Shown: piece after piece, positions 12,197-27,000 of the stretch
Position numbering within the stretch: the first letter of the stretch is position 1
Layout of the letters: the number at the start of each line of letters is the position of its first letter
NCBI GenBank assembly: GCA_039881145.1
Contig: JAYKKI010000014.1
Location: forward strand, 2,382,001-2,446,000
DNA length: 64,000 nucleotides
Direction: 5' to 3'
From: Druceiella hillmani
Taxonomy: Eukaryota > Arthropoda > Insecta > Lepidoptera > Hepialidae
Notes under the pieces: model-generated
Databases searched by the model: none
The model's input: only the letters and a program-made list of their open reading frames with translations
What the model was told of the DNA's origin: nothing
Made by a program: the position numbers and the translations under genes

Positions 12197-15100
12197 TACA
12201 GAATGTCCGTAAATGAGCATTTTCAGCGGAATACAAAATTGCGAGCCTTTAGTGAGGTTATCATAAATTTGAAGCACAATCACCTCTCTATGTAACTGAA
12301 TCTATTGGTTCGTAAAATTATTTTCTTATTTTTAGCTTAAAATTTTTCCCAAATAAAATTAGAATTGAAAGATAGTGTGAAAGTATTGATAGACTGATAC
12401 TGAATAGAAGAGATAACATTTTTAAAATGCTGAGTGTGTCTCTGTACTATATTTTTACGTAAAATATCTAATCAACACAAATTGAAATTCTTCTGAAAGT
12501 TTCTTTATCGCTGTTTGTTGAATAAAGAAATATATTTTTATATTTTTCTTTCGGAGTCTATTTCTTTCAAACATAGTCAAGTTTTTTTTTAGAAATAGAC
12601 GTTTATTCATTAACATTTCTTTTCTACAACTATTGTAGTGTTTTCATGGTGAAACCCAATAAATAAATGTGTTTTTTAAATAGGGAGCGATTAGTAAATG
12701 AAAGTTGTAGTTTGACGTAGAAGTTTTTTTGTCGATTTAAGACGTTTGTTACTCAAGAACTATTCCAATAATTTCAATTAAAATTTCTAGGGACCATAAC
12801 TTAGGACCTGATAACAAACCTCTTAATATATACGGAAATTACCCAATATCAAATATATTATGAAGTTATTCATTATTATATTAAAGTTCGCTAAACATTA
12901 ATTTTCTTATTTACGCGTGTACGCTGTGTTCTAAATAATACAATCGGTTTCACAAACAAATTTAAACCCAATCCAAAGCTTTCCAATCACAATCAAAACG
13001 AATAAATCGTGTACGAATATTAATTAAATTTCTAAATCTCTGCTTAAAACGCAGTACACAATATCGCTCGCAATACATCACCGACGTTGAACACCAGATA
13101 TGAACACAAAACACAGCGCTCGAAACTCAATATCGAACACATACTCGCATATAACGAACAACGATACATCGTTCATTGTATAACGGTCTGGAAGTTGTAG
13201 CGGAAAACGATGCGGCGAGGAGCTCGCATCGATATTACGATGTTAATGAAGTTTTTGCTACAATTAATTCAACATCGCAGCGATGCAATGGCTGCTTGGA
13301 TTATATTTAACTTTCGTAGCTACTAACGCTCACTAGATTGCGTCTCTTTAGCATTAGTGTTAAGTTAGGTTAAGCGACGTTATTATTAATGAGAGTTTAA
13401 TTACTTTCTTGATTCGTTGTGTATTTTTATTTAAGTGTTTCCGTTTGTTGATTTATGTTGTAAAGCAGTGGTAGCGGGAAAAGAAAAACCGTTGGATAAA
13501 ATTTGTCACGGAACATAGACGAATGTAGACATACAGTTTATATGGCACAGATTAAATAAAGAGTTTTTACTATGAACATTTTTGTCACTTTTATCGACTT
13601 TAAAAGAAAGGAATACTCTTCATTTACATTTGGGAACACCTCTATATTCGTTCATTTTTTTCGAATACTATTTGAATTACAAAGATTATATTTGGCGCTG
13701 TTGTAGATAATGATAACTAAATATGTATATTATTTACCAAGAGCTGAATTTTCACTTTGATGAGTTAAAAAGAGATGAAAAAAATTGCCATATATAAAAT
13801 GAAAACTATTTGAAATTTGTGTTGAAAAGCGTATCAATTGTTTTATTTCCCGGTGTTTTCCCCATAACGTTTCCTAAAATTTCTGTCTAACCTTAAGATC
13901 TCGAAAACTATCAATAAATAACTTAAAAATTTGGAAATGTTGATAATGAGTTTAGGCAGTGCCCAAAATTTATTAGTTTTGGATTGCCAAAGATAGTTTT
14001 TTGTTAAAAATAATTTAATTATTTTAATACGAATTACAAACTAAATATTAAAAAACAATAAAAAAGTCGTGATTTTCTTTTTGTCATATTTTCATTACTT
14101 ATCGAATTATTATAGTGTTAACATAACATGTTTTATAGGAACGCTTTAGGTCCAATGTTTATGCGCTCCTAGGACGATACCAATAAGAACCTCATGTATG
14201 CTTTGATGTTTGTGTGTATAAACATGAAGGTACAGAAAACTAATTGCACAAGTTCATTTTATTTTTTTTTACTTTCTAAATTGTTACTTTTTATTTTATG
14301 GGAGAACAGACATCGATCTTGAAAGCGTCACATGTGTGGAAAGTAAAGCGATGACTGTGGTGGTAACGCGTTAGACTAATGTCTCCGCGTCAGTAATTAA
14401 ACGTATCAATGGCTATGTATAATAACATCAAAAGTTCACTGTTTTCCTCATTTACTTCATTATATTTTTACAGATTTTTTGCGCTTATAATATATTCTTA
14501 TTAATATTATAAAAGCGAAATATTGGATGGATGCTCCTTTATAATTCCTTAATTTATAAGCTGATCGATATCAAATTTGGCTTGTGAATACATTCTAACT
14601 TGGACCAATTATTTGACTACTATTTTTTCCAAAATGAGAAATACTTCCTGACCGATAGCATCTATTTTTTACTATATTTACTAGATTTTTACTTAATCAT
14701 GTAGAAATTTAAAAAAGATATAGTGATAACCTCAGCTGACAGATTAACTCCAGCAACTTAAGCAAAAATCTAAAGGCTAAAGTTAGGGTTATAAATGGAA
14801 AAGTTTAAATGTACGCATTGATGTTTGTTACTCTGTAATTCATTTCGAAGGTATCTTTCTATCTCATAAGTTAAGTAGTCCCTAAGAGTTAGTATCTATT
14901 ATATATATATATTTTATGATATTCATGATTTTACATTGTTTGTACGGAAAATTACGAAATTTGAATTGAATCTGTCAAAATCTAGGCATGGATTCCGTGG
15001 AATGGTAGACAGTATTTTCTTCCTTATGTAACTCGATCACCACATTACTACCGAACTGAAAATTGCTACGTATGCTAAATTACTGTGGTCTTTACGCATG

Positions 15101-15800
15101 AAGTTGAGTGGGAGTTATTTTACTCATAAAATGGGTCCAGCAGTGTAAAATAAACCATAATCAAGTGTATAACAAAAAAAACTATATATTCCGGAATACG
15201 TATTGGGTATGTTTTTACGTACTTGTTACAGAGTTGTTAGGGATTAAATCATTTAAATAAAATTTTACATGAATGAAAATATTTCTGGAAAATTGTTATT
15301 TATAGATTAAATTTGTAAACATAATTGGTAAAATTTCGACCATAGTAATAATGATTAATATGCCTAGTTCGATCTCATTATATAGATTATTTCAAATGAA
15401 TAATCATCTTTATATTGTACAAACATTCATTCATTGCTCATTTAAACTTCAGAATATTTCCAGAAAGATAGATTAGATCAAATAGTGATATGACGTTTCC
15501 TGGCTTGCAGCTGTTAGTAAACGCAACCTGAACTAAATTGGTTATAAGCCCTTCTTTTCATGTAATAAAGATCTTAATTTTATGAACAAATTTCTTACTT
15601 CGTTTTCTTGAAATTATTTGCGGTTTAAAATATATGGATATTATTTATAGATGTAAAATAGATGTTTTTTTATAAAAAGTAATAAATTCTCATTAACAAG
15701 TTTCAGAAGCCCGTGTCCCGTGTACAAACAATGTCTATTTTATCTTCCATCTAAAATAATTACGTAAAAAGTTGAAAAAAGTTTACATATTGAGTTGAAA
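12195..15800. other. AT-rich DNA with one CpG-rich patch
   Basis: No gene is recognised. The stretch 13095-13290 is richer in CpG and contains atcgat-type short palindromes (for example gcatcgatattacgatg), unlike its surroundings. Around 14340-14400 a short block (gtggtaacgcgttagactaa) recalls a tRNA A box but lacks a convincing B box at the right spacing, so no RNA gene is called. Confidence 0.5.
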
Positions 15801-15805
15801 ATGAT

Positions 15806-15952
15806 TATCCGTGTGTAATACTTCTTTGCACGATTTAAAATGCACGTAACGCCATCTATTAATATCCATATCCACACATAGTGTGGATATGGATATTAAT
15901 AGATGGCGTTACGTGCATTTTAAATCGTGCAAAGAAGTATTACACACGGATA
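15806..15952. repeat. 147 bp near-perfect palindrome
   Basis: The two 72 bp arms (15806-15877 and 15881-15952) are exact reverse complements by eye, with a three-base loop centred on 15879. No tail, target duplication or protein accompanies it, and I found no second copy of the arm sequence in the window. Transcribed RNA would form a 72 bp perfect hairpin. It could be a foldback MITE, a recent snap-back duplication or an assembly artefact. The open frame at 15881-16066 begins inside the right arm and is not regarded as a gene. Confidence 0.9.
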
Positions 15953-16204
15953 TACATTAACAAAATGGGCTTGACCAAAGAGGTTTGCGGGTACGTATTC
16001 GCAGGTACAGCTGCCGCTAAATATATGAGTTCTTATAATAATATTAAAAATCTTGTATTAATATAAAAATCTTTATTTAAAAAAAATAATTTTCAAGAAA
16101 ATTTATAAATATATATAAAAAAACTTTGATTCGATTTACTCAATAAAATTGGAGAAAATAATTGATTCTTTATTGTTATTGTTAAATAAAATTGATCAAG
16201 CGTA

Positions 16205-17285
16205 TCAATGTTACCAAGCAAGGCTTAGTAGATGCACTTAGCACGTATTGGCCTATATTTATGTTCATATTTTTATGTGAATATACATTAGCAAGAGAAT
16301 ATAATGCGATTTTTACGTAAAGAAATATACCAACATATTTAATAAAACAAATTTACTTAACAGCTTTATAAAGATAAAGAAACCTCTTTAGATGTGAGGA
16401 ACAATAAAAAAAATCAAGCCAAAACGAGCAAGCATTTGTCAATAAAACTTAGCACTCTTTAGTCTCTGTTTATGTGTGTATACTTATGAATCGGCATATC
16501 AAGAAAATGTAAAAAAATATAATGTAAAGAAATATACCAACATATATAACACAAAACATTTACTTAGCAACATTACAAAGGTATAGAAATCCATTTGAAT
16601 AAAGAATACAAACAATAAATAAAATTGAATCATAACGAGCAATAATTAGCCCACATAACTTAGCACCCACTAGTCACTGTTTACGTGTGTATGTTTGTGT
16701 AAATATATATTAGTATGTAAACAAAATACAATGCGATTTGGTGTAAAGAAAAATACCCATATATTTAATATAAGAAATTTACTTAAAAACTTACAGAATC
16801 CATCCGAAACCATAAAGAATGCAAACAAAAAACAAAATCAAGTTACAACGAGCAAGGATTAGTCGATAAAACTTAGCACGCATTAATCTAAGTTTACGTT
16901 TATATTTTATGTAGATATACATCGGCATGTCATTAAAATATAACGCAATTCTGATTTGAAGAAAAATACCAACATATTTACTACAAATGATTTATTTAAC
17001 AGCATTACAAAAGTATAGAAATCCATTTGAACCTTAAGAACACGAACAATAAACAAAATCGGATCACAAAGAGCAAGGATTAGTAGATACAACTTAGCAC
17101 GCATTATTCTAAGTTTACGTGTGTAAGTTTATATAGATAAACATCAGAATGTAAACAAAATATAACGCGATTTTGACGTAAAGAAAAATACCAACATATT
17201 TAATATAACAAATTGACTTAACGGTATTACAAAAGAAAAGAAATCCATTTGAACGTCAAGAAACACAAACAAAATCGAGTCACAG
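16205..17285. repeat. Satellite array, ~213 bp monomer, five units
   Basis: The monomer is recognised by the phrases gagcaagg, acttagcacg, taagtttacgtgtgta, aaataccaacatattta and agaaatccatttgaa. The gcaag landmark recurs at 16214, 16427, 16639, 16852 and 17073, spacings of 213, 212, 213 and 221 bp. Monomers differ by many substitutions, so the array is old. Open frames at 16907-17104 and 17144-17404 are reading-frame shadows of adjacent monomers. Confidence 0.9.
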
Positions 17286-17289
17286 CTTC

Positions 17290-20200
17290 GCGTTGCACGA
17301 TACCTTATAATTGGCCGAGCATACCGTCGCACACAAATACAGCAATTGCCATTATACGCAAAACACACAACACGACATTCTAATATTTTACTTCCACTTG
17401 GCACGGTGTCCTATCAACTACCCCATTTGACTGCACGAATATTTATGCAAATTGGTTAACGAAACCCTTCTTACTGCGGCGAATAACGTACATATCTGGG
17501 CCCCTCCATTTTCTTCCGGCCTCATTCCGAGCACCCCAACCCCAAACAAGTCCACACAAATGTGTATAGACAAGGAATCTAATACCACCTCGAAGTAATT
17601 CTATCTTAATTAAATCTTGATAAATTCATATTTTTTTAATCTTAATAAATTTCACTTACTCTGACCCGGGGGAATGCTAAAAGCAATATTTATGACCGAT
17701 ATTTATCTGTTGTAGTGCGAGGTAACGGACTTTTCAATTTGGAAATCATTTCAGAGGATAAATCGAGTAACGATCTTTCTTAACGGTTTTTATCACAAAT
17801 TTTCTTTTTTCCCCTTCATTTTGATCTCGTTAATGAGGTGCGAGTTTTTCTTCCGTCGCCGGGGCCTCGGGATATAAATCGAATACACAAATCTAATTTG
17901 CAGAGAACAAAGTTGGCGATTTGTTCGACGGTTGAAGTTCATTAACGTCATGAAAATTGAAAGAGGGATGGGTTCAATCATAAAAGCATTCGACATTGTG
18001 AGAAGGATCGTTGCAGATTTTTGGATAAAACAATCTAGACCTACATATGATTAATTACATAACCTATTTTCTGGGTTCAAATAAATATTTTTCATGTTAC
18101 TTGATAAATTATTAATTTTTCGGAATATTTGTTATTATAAATAAATACAAGAACTTTTCTAGATTACTATTTTAAGAAGAAAATAATGTGTTTCCAAAAC
18201 GATCTTGATGTTATGGAGTGAAACAATAAAATTGGAGAGAATGTTTAAAAGATTTTATGACGCGCTTATGACATTTAATTTATTATTATAAATTACGTAA
18301 AATTATCTCAAATCGGAAATGTAAATATGAAATTAGAATGAGAATTACGAAACTAAAAGGAAAGGTTTTGTACCTAAAACGTAAATAGAATAGGCTCCAT
18401 CAAATGTAAAAACTGGTATGGAGCAAAGTGTTATCACTGTTTGGTAAGTGACAATTTAAAAATCTTATATTTAAATGAACTACTCTTATCTTATTATACT
18501 ACATTACCATTAATAACTTTATATAGAAATTTCACAAACAAAGAATAAAACATATAAATTTCCATGTCCCATTTGGTTCTAACAACTTCTCCCAAAACAC
18601 TTACTCGATGTACGATAATTAGAACGATTCTTAAACTTTTCACATAAATCTATGTAGGGCACCTAAAGCAAACAAGGATTTCACGACGCAGACTAGATTA
18701 AACTCGGCAAATTCATTACATACTCTGGATTGCTGAGTCCACAACTCCTACGAGATTATTTTCCGTCATGAAAACGAAATTTCTCTCCACTCTCGTAATA
18801 AAATTCCAGTCACATCAGAAGTACGAAAGCAACTTACCATAAAGATATTTAATGGAATTTACATAATAACATTTAGCTCTCGTAAACACACTAGACTTGA
18901 CACGGCCTTCGCGCCTCGCTTGAGGTCACTTTACACCCCTGCTGAACATTTAACGTTAGTCATTTCAAATTTTACGACTCCATCTGATTACACTGGATTG
19001 GGGTGTCACGTCGCTTACGATCTACCTATATAATAGACAAGCTTTACAATGAACTGGATTTGGTACTTATTACGTCATTAGTTTCACATGATTTTGGATA
19101 AAGGCTATTGATCTATCGAATCTAATTTTCATTAATGTTTAATAACGTATATCTCAGACAAGTATAAAACAGTTAAACAAGATATTCTTTCTTATTATTA
19201 TGTGAAGTTTTATTATTTTTATTCACTCTTATTTAATTTCTGACCTCGTTCAGTTGAAGAATTACTAAATTTATAAATATTAAGATTGATTGATTAACTC
19301 TGCGGAAATTCGTAGAATAATCGCTTAATATTATCTACCTCAAATGACCTCAAAAAATCTTAGAATATCTGCAAAAGCGAAGCTCGCGGCAGTGAACAGG
19401 TGAGTTTTCGACAGCTCCTGAGTGCATCGTGTGATTATTTACAGGAAAAGTTTTGAAACATGTTTGGCATCTCTCTAACTCAATATATATTTGATGTATG
19501 CGGATAAAACTTTACATACGTAAAAAAATTGTAAACGCTATACTATATTTAACGATAAAACTACACTAAATTTTATAAATGTGCTTTTTTATCATACCTG
19601 TCAAATTTTTGGAACTGATTGACTTCAGTCGACTTAGATACTTGGGATTTGGTATGTTGGTTTTGCATAGGCATCAATAAGAAAGTTAGTAATGTAATTT
19701 AGTGTAGAGCATTTTAAATGAAATATACTTGATCAAAATTTGAATTAATTTAATTTGGGACTATATTTATAGATTACGCCGCGATTAGGCGATTAAATTA
19801 CATTATTTACGTTTCATAATTTTAATTAATAAATACTCTTCTTTTTATGCTGTAGACATGCAAAGATTCCATAATTCTTTGCAAATACATATTTATAGGT
19901 AATTGAAATCACACTACTAGCGACATGTTCTTGAGAAAGACTAAAATAAATTATTTTGCGCCCACTCTTCTCTTGCTCACTAGATAGCGTCACTTGTATT
20001 TTCTGTTACGGTAATATTTTATTCTCGTAAAAACTATATAAAGCGTATGCACGTCTATAAATATACAGTATTTTGATATTGAGTGCATAACTGGTAAACA
20101 ATTTAAACGATTTTCGATTTAAAATAAACATTGGTTTTGTTTAGCGTATAGACTTTTATAGATGTTCCTATATACTAAAATTTGAGTATATTTTGGTATT

Positions 20201-23055
20201 AACTAGGATAAATGCGGTGCTTTGTTAATAGTCAACAAAATGTTGTGAAATCTCATCAAAAGCATCAATGTGGTAAGTTCCTTTTTAACCGTATTATCTG
20301 GAAAAAAAATTGAAATGAAAATAACCCTTAACTTTTAAATGGTGTTTTTATGTAGAATTAGAATAACATTGATATTTTGAAAGATAAGTATCAACATTGT
20401 TAAGTATTTAACTTCATTTATATAATGAAGTTTGCAAGATTTCCGACTTGAAATAGAGTTTATACCATTTTAAAAACTTCCCGAGTTATGTCTGTGTCAC
20501 ACTGCAAAGTTATAAATTTATTGAACGTAAAGTGAAAGCATAAGCCTTGGGAGAGATAATTAGAAATTTTATATGTATTGAAATTTTATATGTATGTAGT
20601 TAACAAAATATAAACTGAAAGAAAATGAACTGGAGATCAGTTTCTTTTATTCCTGGAATTATTAAATGTTAAAATAAAATAAAATAAACTTATATACCAT
20701 TTCTCTCTTCATCTTTCCCCTTTCCCTTCTCGCCTTAACCTTCAGAAATTTTCGTGAATACGGCTTTGGTTAAAGTGTACAGAAAGTACGACATGAAACT
20801 TCTTTTACCATGGTAATTTTTTTTTCTTAACATAATTGATTGACCATCACAGGATATGGTACATAAAATTAATATTGTTACAAATAGTCTATGAGTTACT
20901 TTAATGCAATTAGTCTTTTTGAATAAAAATAATTACATAATCAAATATTGATTAAAGAACATTTGAAATATTTCCATCTTACTGGTTCCACAGGTCATTA
21001 TTTTACCATTTAATGATGGAAATAATTTAAAAAACTGCGGTTTGTACACAAAAACTGCTGATTTAAAATACTGAAATGTAAATATGTGAAAAGGAAAAAT
21101 CTTTAATTACGTACAGAAGAATTCGAACTACTTCCCCCCTGAAGCCAATATTCTTCATTTCTCACAAATACACCAATCAAATCCAAGTTCAAAAATTATG
21201 GAATGATTGTCATGGGATAGGAGTTCGTACTATTTCATAAATATTATTTTATTATATGTGTGTTTTTTATATAAGTACAGAAAGGGGATGATGGTAATGT
21301 TAATGATGATGGTAACTTACCTTATGTAAGCAAACTGTAGCAGGTAGTTTCAAAATGAATGACAAACAGCTTGTATAATTAAAGAGAGGATAATTAATGT
21401 ATAGCTCTAGTTAATTCAAAAGCATGATCAAAATGATTGTATTAAGGAAAAGTTTGTTTTAAAATAGACATGGAGTTGACTGATTGATTAAATCATTAAA
21501 GATTTTTCACCAAGATTATTATAGTCTAGTTTAAATTTCACCAATAAATAAATAAATGTAAAAAAATTAACTGGATTGCAATTGGAAGTACTTTATTTCC
21601 ACGGTAGAAATATCTATACACTCCTAGTGTATAGATAGTTCTACCCTAGCAGCACTACAAGTAATTTAATTTGTAACGTCCAGTAATAAAATTGTCCCGA
21701 GCATGTATATAATGATCGCTGAAAAGAAATTAAACAAAATGGTGTATGAAATGAAGTCGGGTAAAGTGACTAGAATACAAGGATGAAATTCTTTGTTTCG
21801 GATTTTTATTTTCCCGAATAGCAAAATAGAAGATATGCTGCTACAAAAAGTAAATATGGCTGCAAAGCAAGCAACTTAAATGAAATTTATGTAATATAAT
21901 TAAAAAAATCTACAGAAAAAGATATACACTTTAAAGTAAAAGTGATATTCGTTTGATAGAAACACAAAGAAAACAATGTCAAAAAAGATTGTCTATGTTC
22001 AACTTATAGATGAAAAAAAAAACGGTAAAACAGTATATAATATGTGGATTTAATCGTTCGATATTAAATGAAAACCGAGTTAGTACTAGTGGTCAAAAAT
22101 TCTTTAAAATAGTGAAACAGACAAGTACATCAAGGATAAAAAAAAGTTAAAATAAATTAAATCGTCGTTTAGTATAAAAAAAGTACACACCACGTGCATT
22201 GTTCATGTTATTAACTTGTGCTCGGCGCGCGGTCGCGATAGAATCAAACAAGAATAGTTAATCACAATTCAAACGACGTTTGGATAAATAAACAGAAACA
22301 TTTTTCGTTTTCACGAGGGACTCGTATCGTATTATGATTCTTATGATAACATTCATAACAATTATTTTACCATTTAATTAAGAAATAACATATTTTTGAG
22401 AAGATGACGATGTGACAACCTATACTGGCCTTGAATTCTTGATAAAAATAGATCGTGTTTGAAATTACAAACCACTTAAAACTATTTCTATGACTAAACT
22501 ACTGAATTTTCTCTATTGATATATTGTGTGCTGTTGAGAAACACCACCTAGTATTTAAAGATTAATTTAGTGTCGAACGGTCAAATCCATATTGTCTAAC
22601 AAGTCTCTTATTATAATAATATACAACATTAGCAATTGTTTCATCATGGACAAAATGCATAACACTTTAAACTAATATATGGGTTCATTACTCAAGTGAG
22701 TAGCGATTTGTGTACATGGACCAAAATAATGACTGCGTTTCGTACTAAATCAGACGAAGTTTTTAATTTATATATCTTAAGAAAAAAACTTTACGTTTTC
22801 CAATATTTGGAAGCTTTAACCCAATTGCTCATAATTGTTTTTTTGCTTTAAACCACAGTCAAAGTAAAAAACATTCTTTAACATACCTCTGCAAAAATAT
22901 CTTGAATGTTATATGAAAGTATATAATACGGAGTGATTACTAAACGGTTATATCTATTATTGTCGTTAAGTTTTATTTACACTACGATTCCAACTGAAAA
23001 GAATTCTTATTGAGATGTATTGGCTTTACATCGTATTACAAAACTGAATGTAAAC
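17290..23055. other. AT-rich DNA, no gene seen
   Basis: No coding or RNA gene is recognised. Slightly GC-richer patches lie at 17290-17530 and 18640-19030. A perfect short hairpin occurs at about 21610-21640 (tatctatacact, three-base loop, agtgtatagata). Confidence 0.5.
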
Positions 23056-23059
23056 ACAA

Positions 23060-23500
23060 TTCAAACCTAACATGCATACGAACGTCGACTATAAGCCAAT
23101 ATATCGTCCTCTAGTTCGAATCACTTACAGACGTGGCTGGCTAACGCTTAACTTCAGTAATGATTACGTTATTAGGCTGCCCGCCCAGCTACGACGCATC
23201 GCACATAACCTACATCTACGTACGAGGCTTTCCGCCCAGCCTCGCCTGCCACCCTCGGCCATCTAATATATCTTGAGAGGTGTCAGTCTTCGGTAATGGA
23301 TTGATGCGTCCGATTCTAATACTCTTACACGGTCGGGCCTTACGCAGACCATAAATAAAGTAGGCATGTCCGTGACGCGGAGCTATGCGAAATTGGAATG
23401 GAGAGCAGGCCCGCGATATATCATAATATCGCGAGAGGCCCACCCGTGCTAGGACGCCGCGACAATCGGGGGGCCCCGAGGACATTGCTTAGTAAATATG
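23060..23500. promoter_or_regulatory. CpG-rich island, candidate regulatory element
   Basis: About 440 bp stand out from the AT-rich surroundings by GC content and abundant CpG. Frames on both strands are open for 60-90 codons, which high GC alone can give, and they do not resemble a known protein. The island contains a perfect hairpin of cgcgatat and atatcgcg with a six-base loop (23412-23433). Islands like this in insect noncoding DNA can be conserved enhancers or promoters. The call rests on composition only. Confidence 0.3.
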
Positions 23501-23817
23501 TCAATGGGAATGAATAGAGTGATTTATTGTTTGTTTTTAATGCGTCCAGCGACGGCCGATCGTGTGTTTGATAAATTATTGGACAGTGTTTGCGCGAGTT
23601 GTGTTTTAACTTCTCATCGCTTTATTTATTAGTCACAAATAGGTATTGCGGTGTTTAAGTTGACTTACTTGTTTTTTTGCGCTGTCAGTTCTGTAATCGA
23701 TTGGTTGTTTATCAAATGCAGGTAAAAATGTTGATTGAATTTCGAGCGATTTCTATTCTACTTTTTAATGACTACAAATCCGTTTCCATAGAATCTGTCA
23801 AAATACTTTTAAAGATA

Positions 23818-24055
23818 TGAAACTACGTGATGTAGTATTATTTCTACTTTCTTTAAGTTCTTTACTAGGACCTAGGTTTCGTTATATTACAATATCTTCG
23901 GGTGAGTTATTAGCAAAGATTGCTAATCTTTTATAATACAACGAAACCTAGGTGGTGGTAAATAACTTAAAGAAAGTGAAAATAATACTACATCACGTAG
24001 TTTCATTTAATTGTTAATAATGAATTTCTATAAAATTAACGCCAAATGTATTCAA
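23818..24055 (+). mobile_element. Palindromic hammerhead retroposon, copy B (decayed)
   Basis: Same family as copy A, in the opposite orientation: the palindrome starts at atgaaactacgtgatg and the ~45 bp tail (taaaattaacgccaaatgta) ends at about 24055. The short repeat acttttaaa occurs at 23805-23813 and 24055-24063 and may be a shortened target duplication. Both ribozymes are broken: the right arm has lost the CUGAAGA segment and reads GUG at the cleavage triplet, and the left arm's minus-strand core reads CCGAAGA. Confidence 0.78.
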
Positions 24056-24064
24056 CTTTTAAAT

Positions 24065-27000
24065 AGCTTATTCTAAATGAATATATGTATTTTTTTAAAA
24101 CAGCTAAAGGAATTTACGTTTATGTTAAAATAATTAGGATATTAACGCTTTTTATTTAATTCACAAATTTTAATGTGATTTTTAACAGTGGCTAATGTAT
24201 TCTATAAAATGGAATACATTAGCCATTGTTAGGAATAAAAGTTATCCCCACTCTATCCCTATCATTCAATTTAGGAGGTCATAGCTCACTGATCATTTAA
24301 ATAAGCTGTATAATTTTTTACTGTATTTTGATTAATTTTTTTTTATAAAATTTTAGAAAATACCAGATAATTTAGAAGAAGCATTATCAGAATGGTAACT
24401 TTGAAGGGTAGTTCCCTTCAGAGTGGCTATTTTGATAATGATATCTATGCCGGTATTATAATGATAACTTATTCATTAAAATTTGTTTGATTTAAGAATA
24501 TAAATTAAACTATTGACATTTTTAATTTTTAGTCAAGAAAATGTAATATGGTAATAATTGATCAACAAATAGAAATTGGGAATGTTTTCTACGCGACAAT
24601 GTCTTCTCAGATTTCCTTATGATGAAACGATACATATTTTGAGCGCGTCTCAGCTTCCGTCGTTTGATATATTCAGTGTAATCAAGCGAAGAGCAACAGT
24701 GAACGAAGATGCGCTCGAAGACGTGCTTCCCACTGCCGTCTTACTACCTCAGTTGCTCCGTACATGCTCCTCTATACCATGTTACAAGTTATTATATTAA
24801 AAGTGAAGATATTAGCATTAATAAAGAAGGAAGATATTAGAAATTTTTAAATATTGCGTATTATAATCGTTTGTTTGATTTAAAAAAATATTGAAGTATA
24901 AGTAGAGTCACATTCCTTGTCATTGATGTTTGATTAAGGCAGTCTTTTAATTCTGTCCTTCATTACCCAATTCATGTGATTAAGAATAACGCAACTAGAT
25001 GTACATTTTTTATTTTTTATTCCCTCATTTACTTCCCTTAAACGTTCTGATGGCAATTTAATTTCATAATTTGTTAAGTGACGAAAGCAGTTTAAACTAT
25101 ATTAGTGTATCTATTTCATGACCTTAATTTAAAATAGGTTTCACAGTTTTTCTAAATTTAGCTTTTTATAGAGACCATTAACAAATATATTATTTGTAAC
25201 CTATGCATCTAAACCGCTGTGTCATTTTTTGCCAACACTCACTCATTGTTGATTTCGTTGGTTAACATTTAATTGTAAGTGTAAAAACGATAGTTTGTTA
25301 CAAAGGGATGTCCTTGTCGCGAATATTTATGTTATATGGATTAATATATATCTTAGTTACTAGAATAATGAAAACTATCTATCTAGTAAAGTAAATAAAT
25401 TGCGTTGGGCGTTAAAAAAATTATTAAAATTACTATTTGTTTCATGGAATTTAAATGTTACTACTTCAGCGTGGTAGAAATGTTCATGACAATATGTTTT
25501 ATACATAGTTATCGACAGATTAATTCCCATTTTATTTAGTTTAAATTAAGTTTTTCATTTATATATATATATATATATATAAATATATATATATATTTTT
25601 ATATAAAATCCACCCAAAGTGCACAAAACAATTTTTTATATTAATCACTTAAATATTACATTATATTATTAGACATATAGTAAATTTTATCAATCATTCA
25701 CGCCATTATTATCAAGTTTTACAGTATGTGAACTGTCATAAACTCTGATATTTTTTTAAATTCACTTTGACAGTATTAATTTTATCTCATTCTTTTATAT
25801 TTTATCACACATTATTTTCTTAATATATAACAATTTGCATCATTTCGTATAGCGATTTCATTATTTTCCATAAATTTGTGGGCACTGATATTCTGGGTAA
25901 TATATTTTAATTAAACCAATGGTCTGACGTTTGGTCGGCGATCGAAAAAATTAAATAGGGACCAACAAAACCGTGGAAATATTTTCAAGTTACCATTTAT
26001 GGTTTCTACCATAACCAATTTTTTCTCCTAATTATTTTCATAATTGTCAATCTGCTAAACGTATTAAAAAATGTAATCATAACACTTTTCTCTTATCAAA
26101 GGGATAAATTTGAACATTTCCCAGTGTTAAGTTACCTTGTCATAATCTTTAGACGTTAACAAGTACTAATACTTACAAACTGATCAAATTCGGGAAGTTA
26201 AATCCAAGAATTTGTAATGGAATATAATTGAATGAACAGAAATAAAAAAATATATGTGTTTACAAAATTTTCAAAATGAAATCGGATTTCCATTTTCATT
26301 GCCATAAATATACGAGTAACCTATTTTGCTTCCGGAAATCGAGGAAAGAATAAAAGAAACGAATTATACGATTGAAACTTTTATTTCATATGTTTACGAC
26401 GTATAAGTCTTGTAACATGTTCTGGCGAAATTTTTACCGTAGATTAATTCAATAAGCTTGAAAATCAATTTATTAACTTTTTCTCTGGCTATACCTATCT
26501 TCTGTAGTCTTGAACAAATAGTAAGTAAATTATCATGGTAACTACTTGTAACCATATGAACACATTCTCACTCTTCCTATGCCTAAATCGAACACTATCT
26601 TCTCCTGTGCCCGAATCCAACTACGAGTATACCTCCATTGTACACGCTGCGAAACTCTAGAAAAAACTTGATCATACTAACATTCGAAACGCGTCGTCGA
26701 TTTATATTATCAAAAGTAGTCTGAAAAGGCGATTCACTATCGTTATCCTGTTCCTCTTTCTACTATCCTATTTCCTTTCGCTATCCACGTTGGTACCTAA
26801 ATAATTCGCTAATTAAATTACTATTAAGTTAATATTTACTGTATGTTATGTTTTTGGTTTTTATATGTTAATCGGTAACTCATTTTATAAGGTCTCACTG
26901 ATGGTATGTTACAGTCTTCTACACATAAAACCTAAACTTCTGGTGTTTTGGTTATCCGAAAGAGTTTGCTCATGTAGTAATAACTTTGCCAAATATATTT

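Noticed and set aside
12195..12300. Possible MITE end similar to 49956
   Set aside because: Only a loose resemblance at one end; no inverted partner found.
14340..14400. Possible second tRNA gene or SINE head
   Set aside because: An A-box-like phrase is present but no B box or cloverleaf can be drawn.
24576..24800. 74-codon frame in a GC-richer patch
   Set aside because: No recognisable domain, no repeat partner, no convincing splice context. Might be an exon or a repeat fragment, but nothing supports either.
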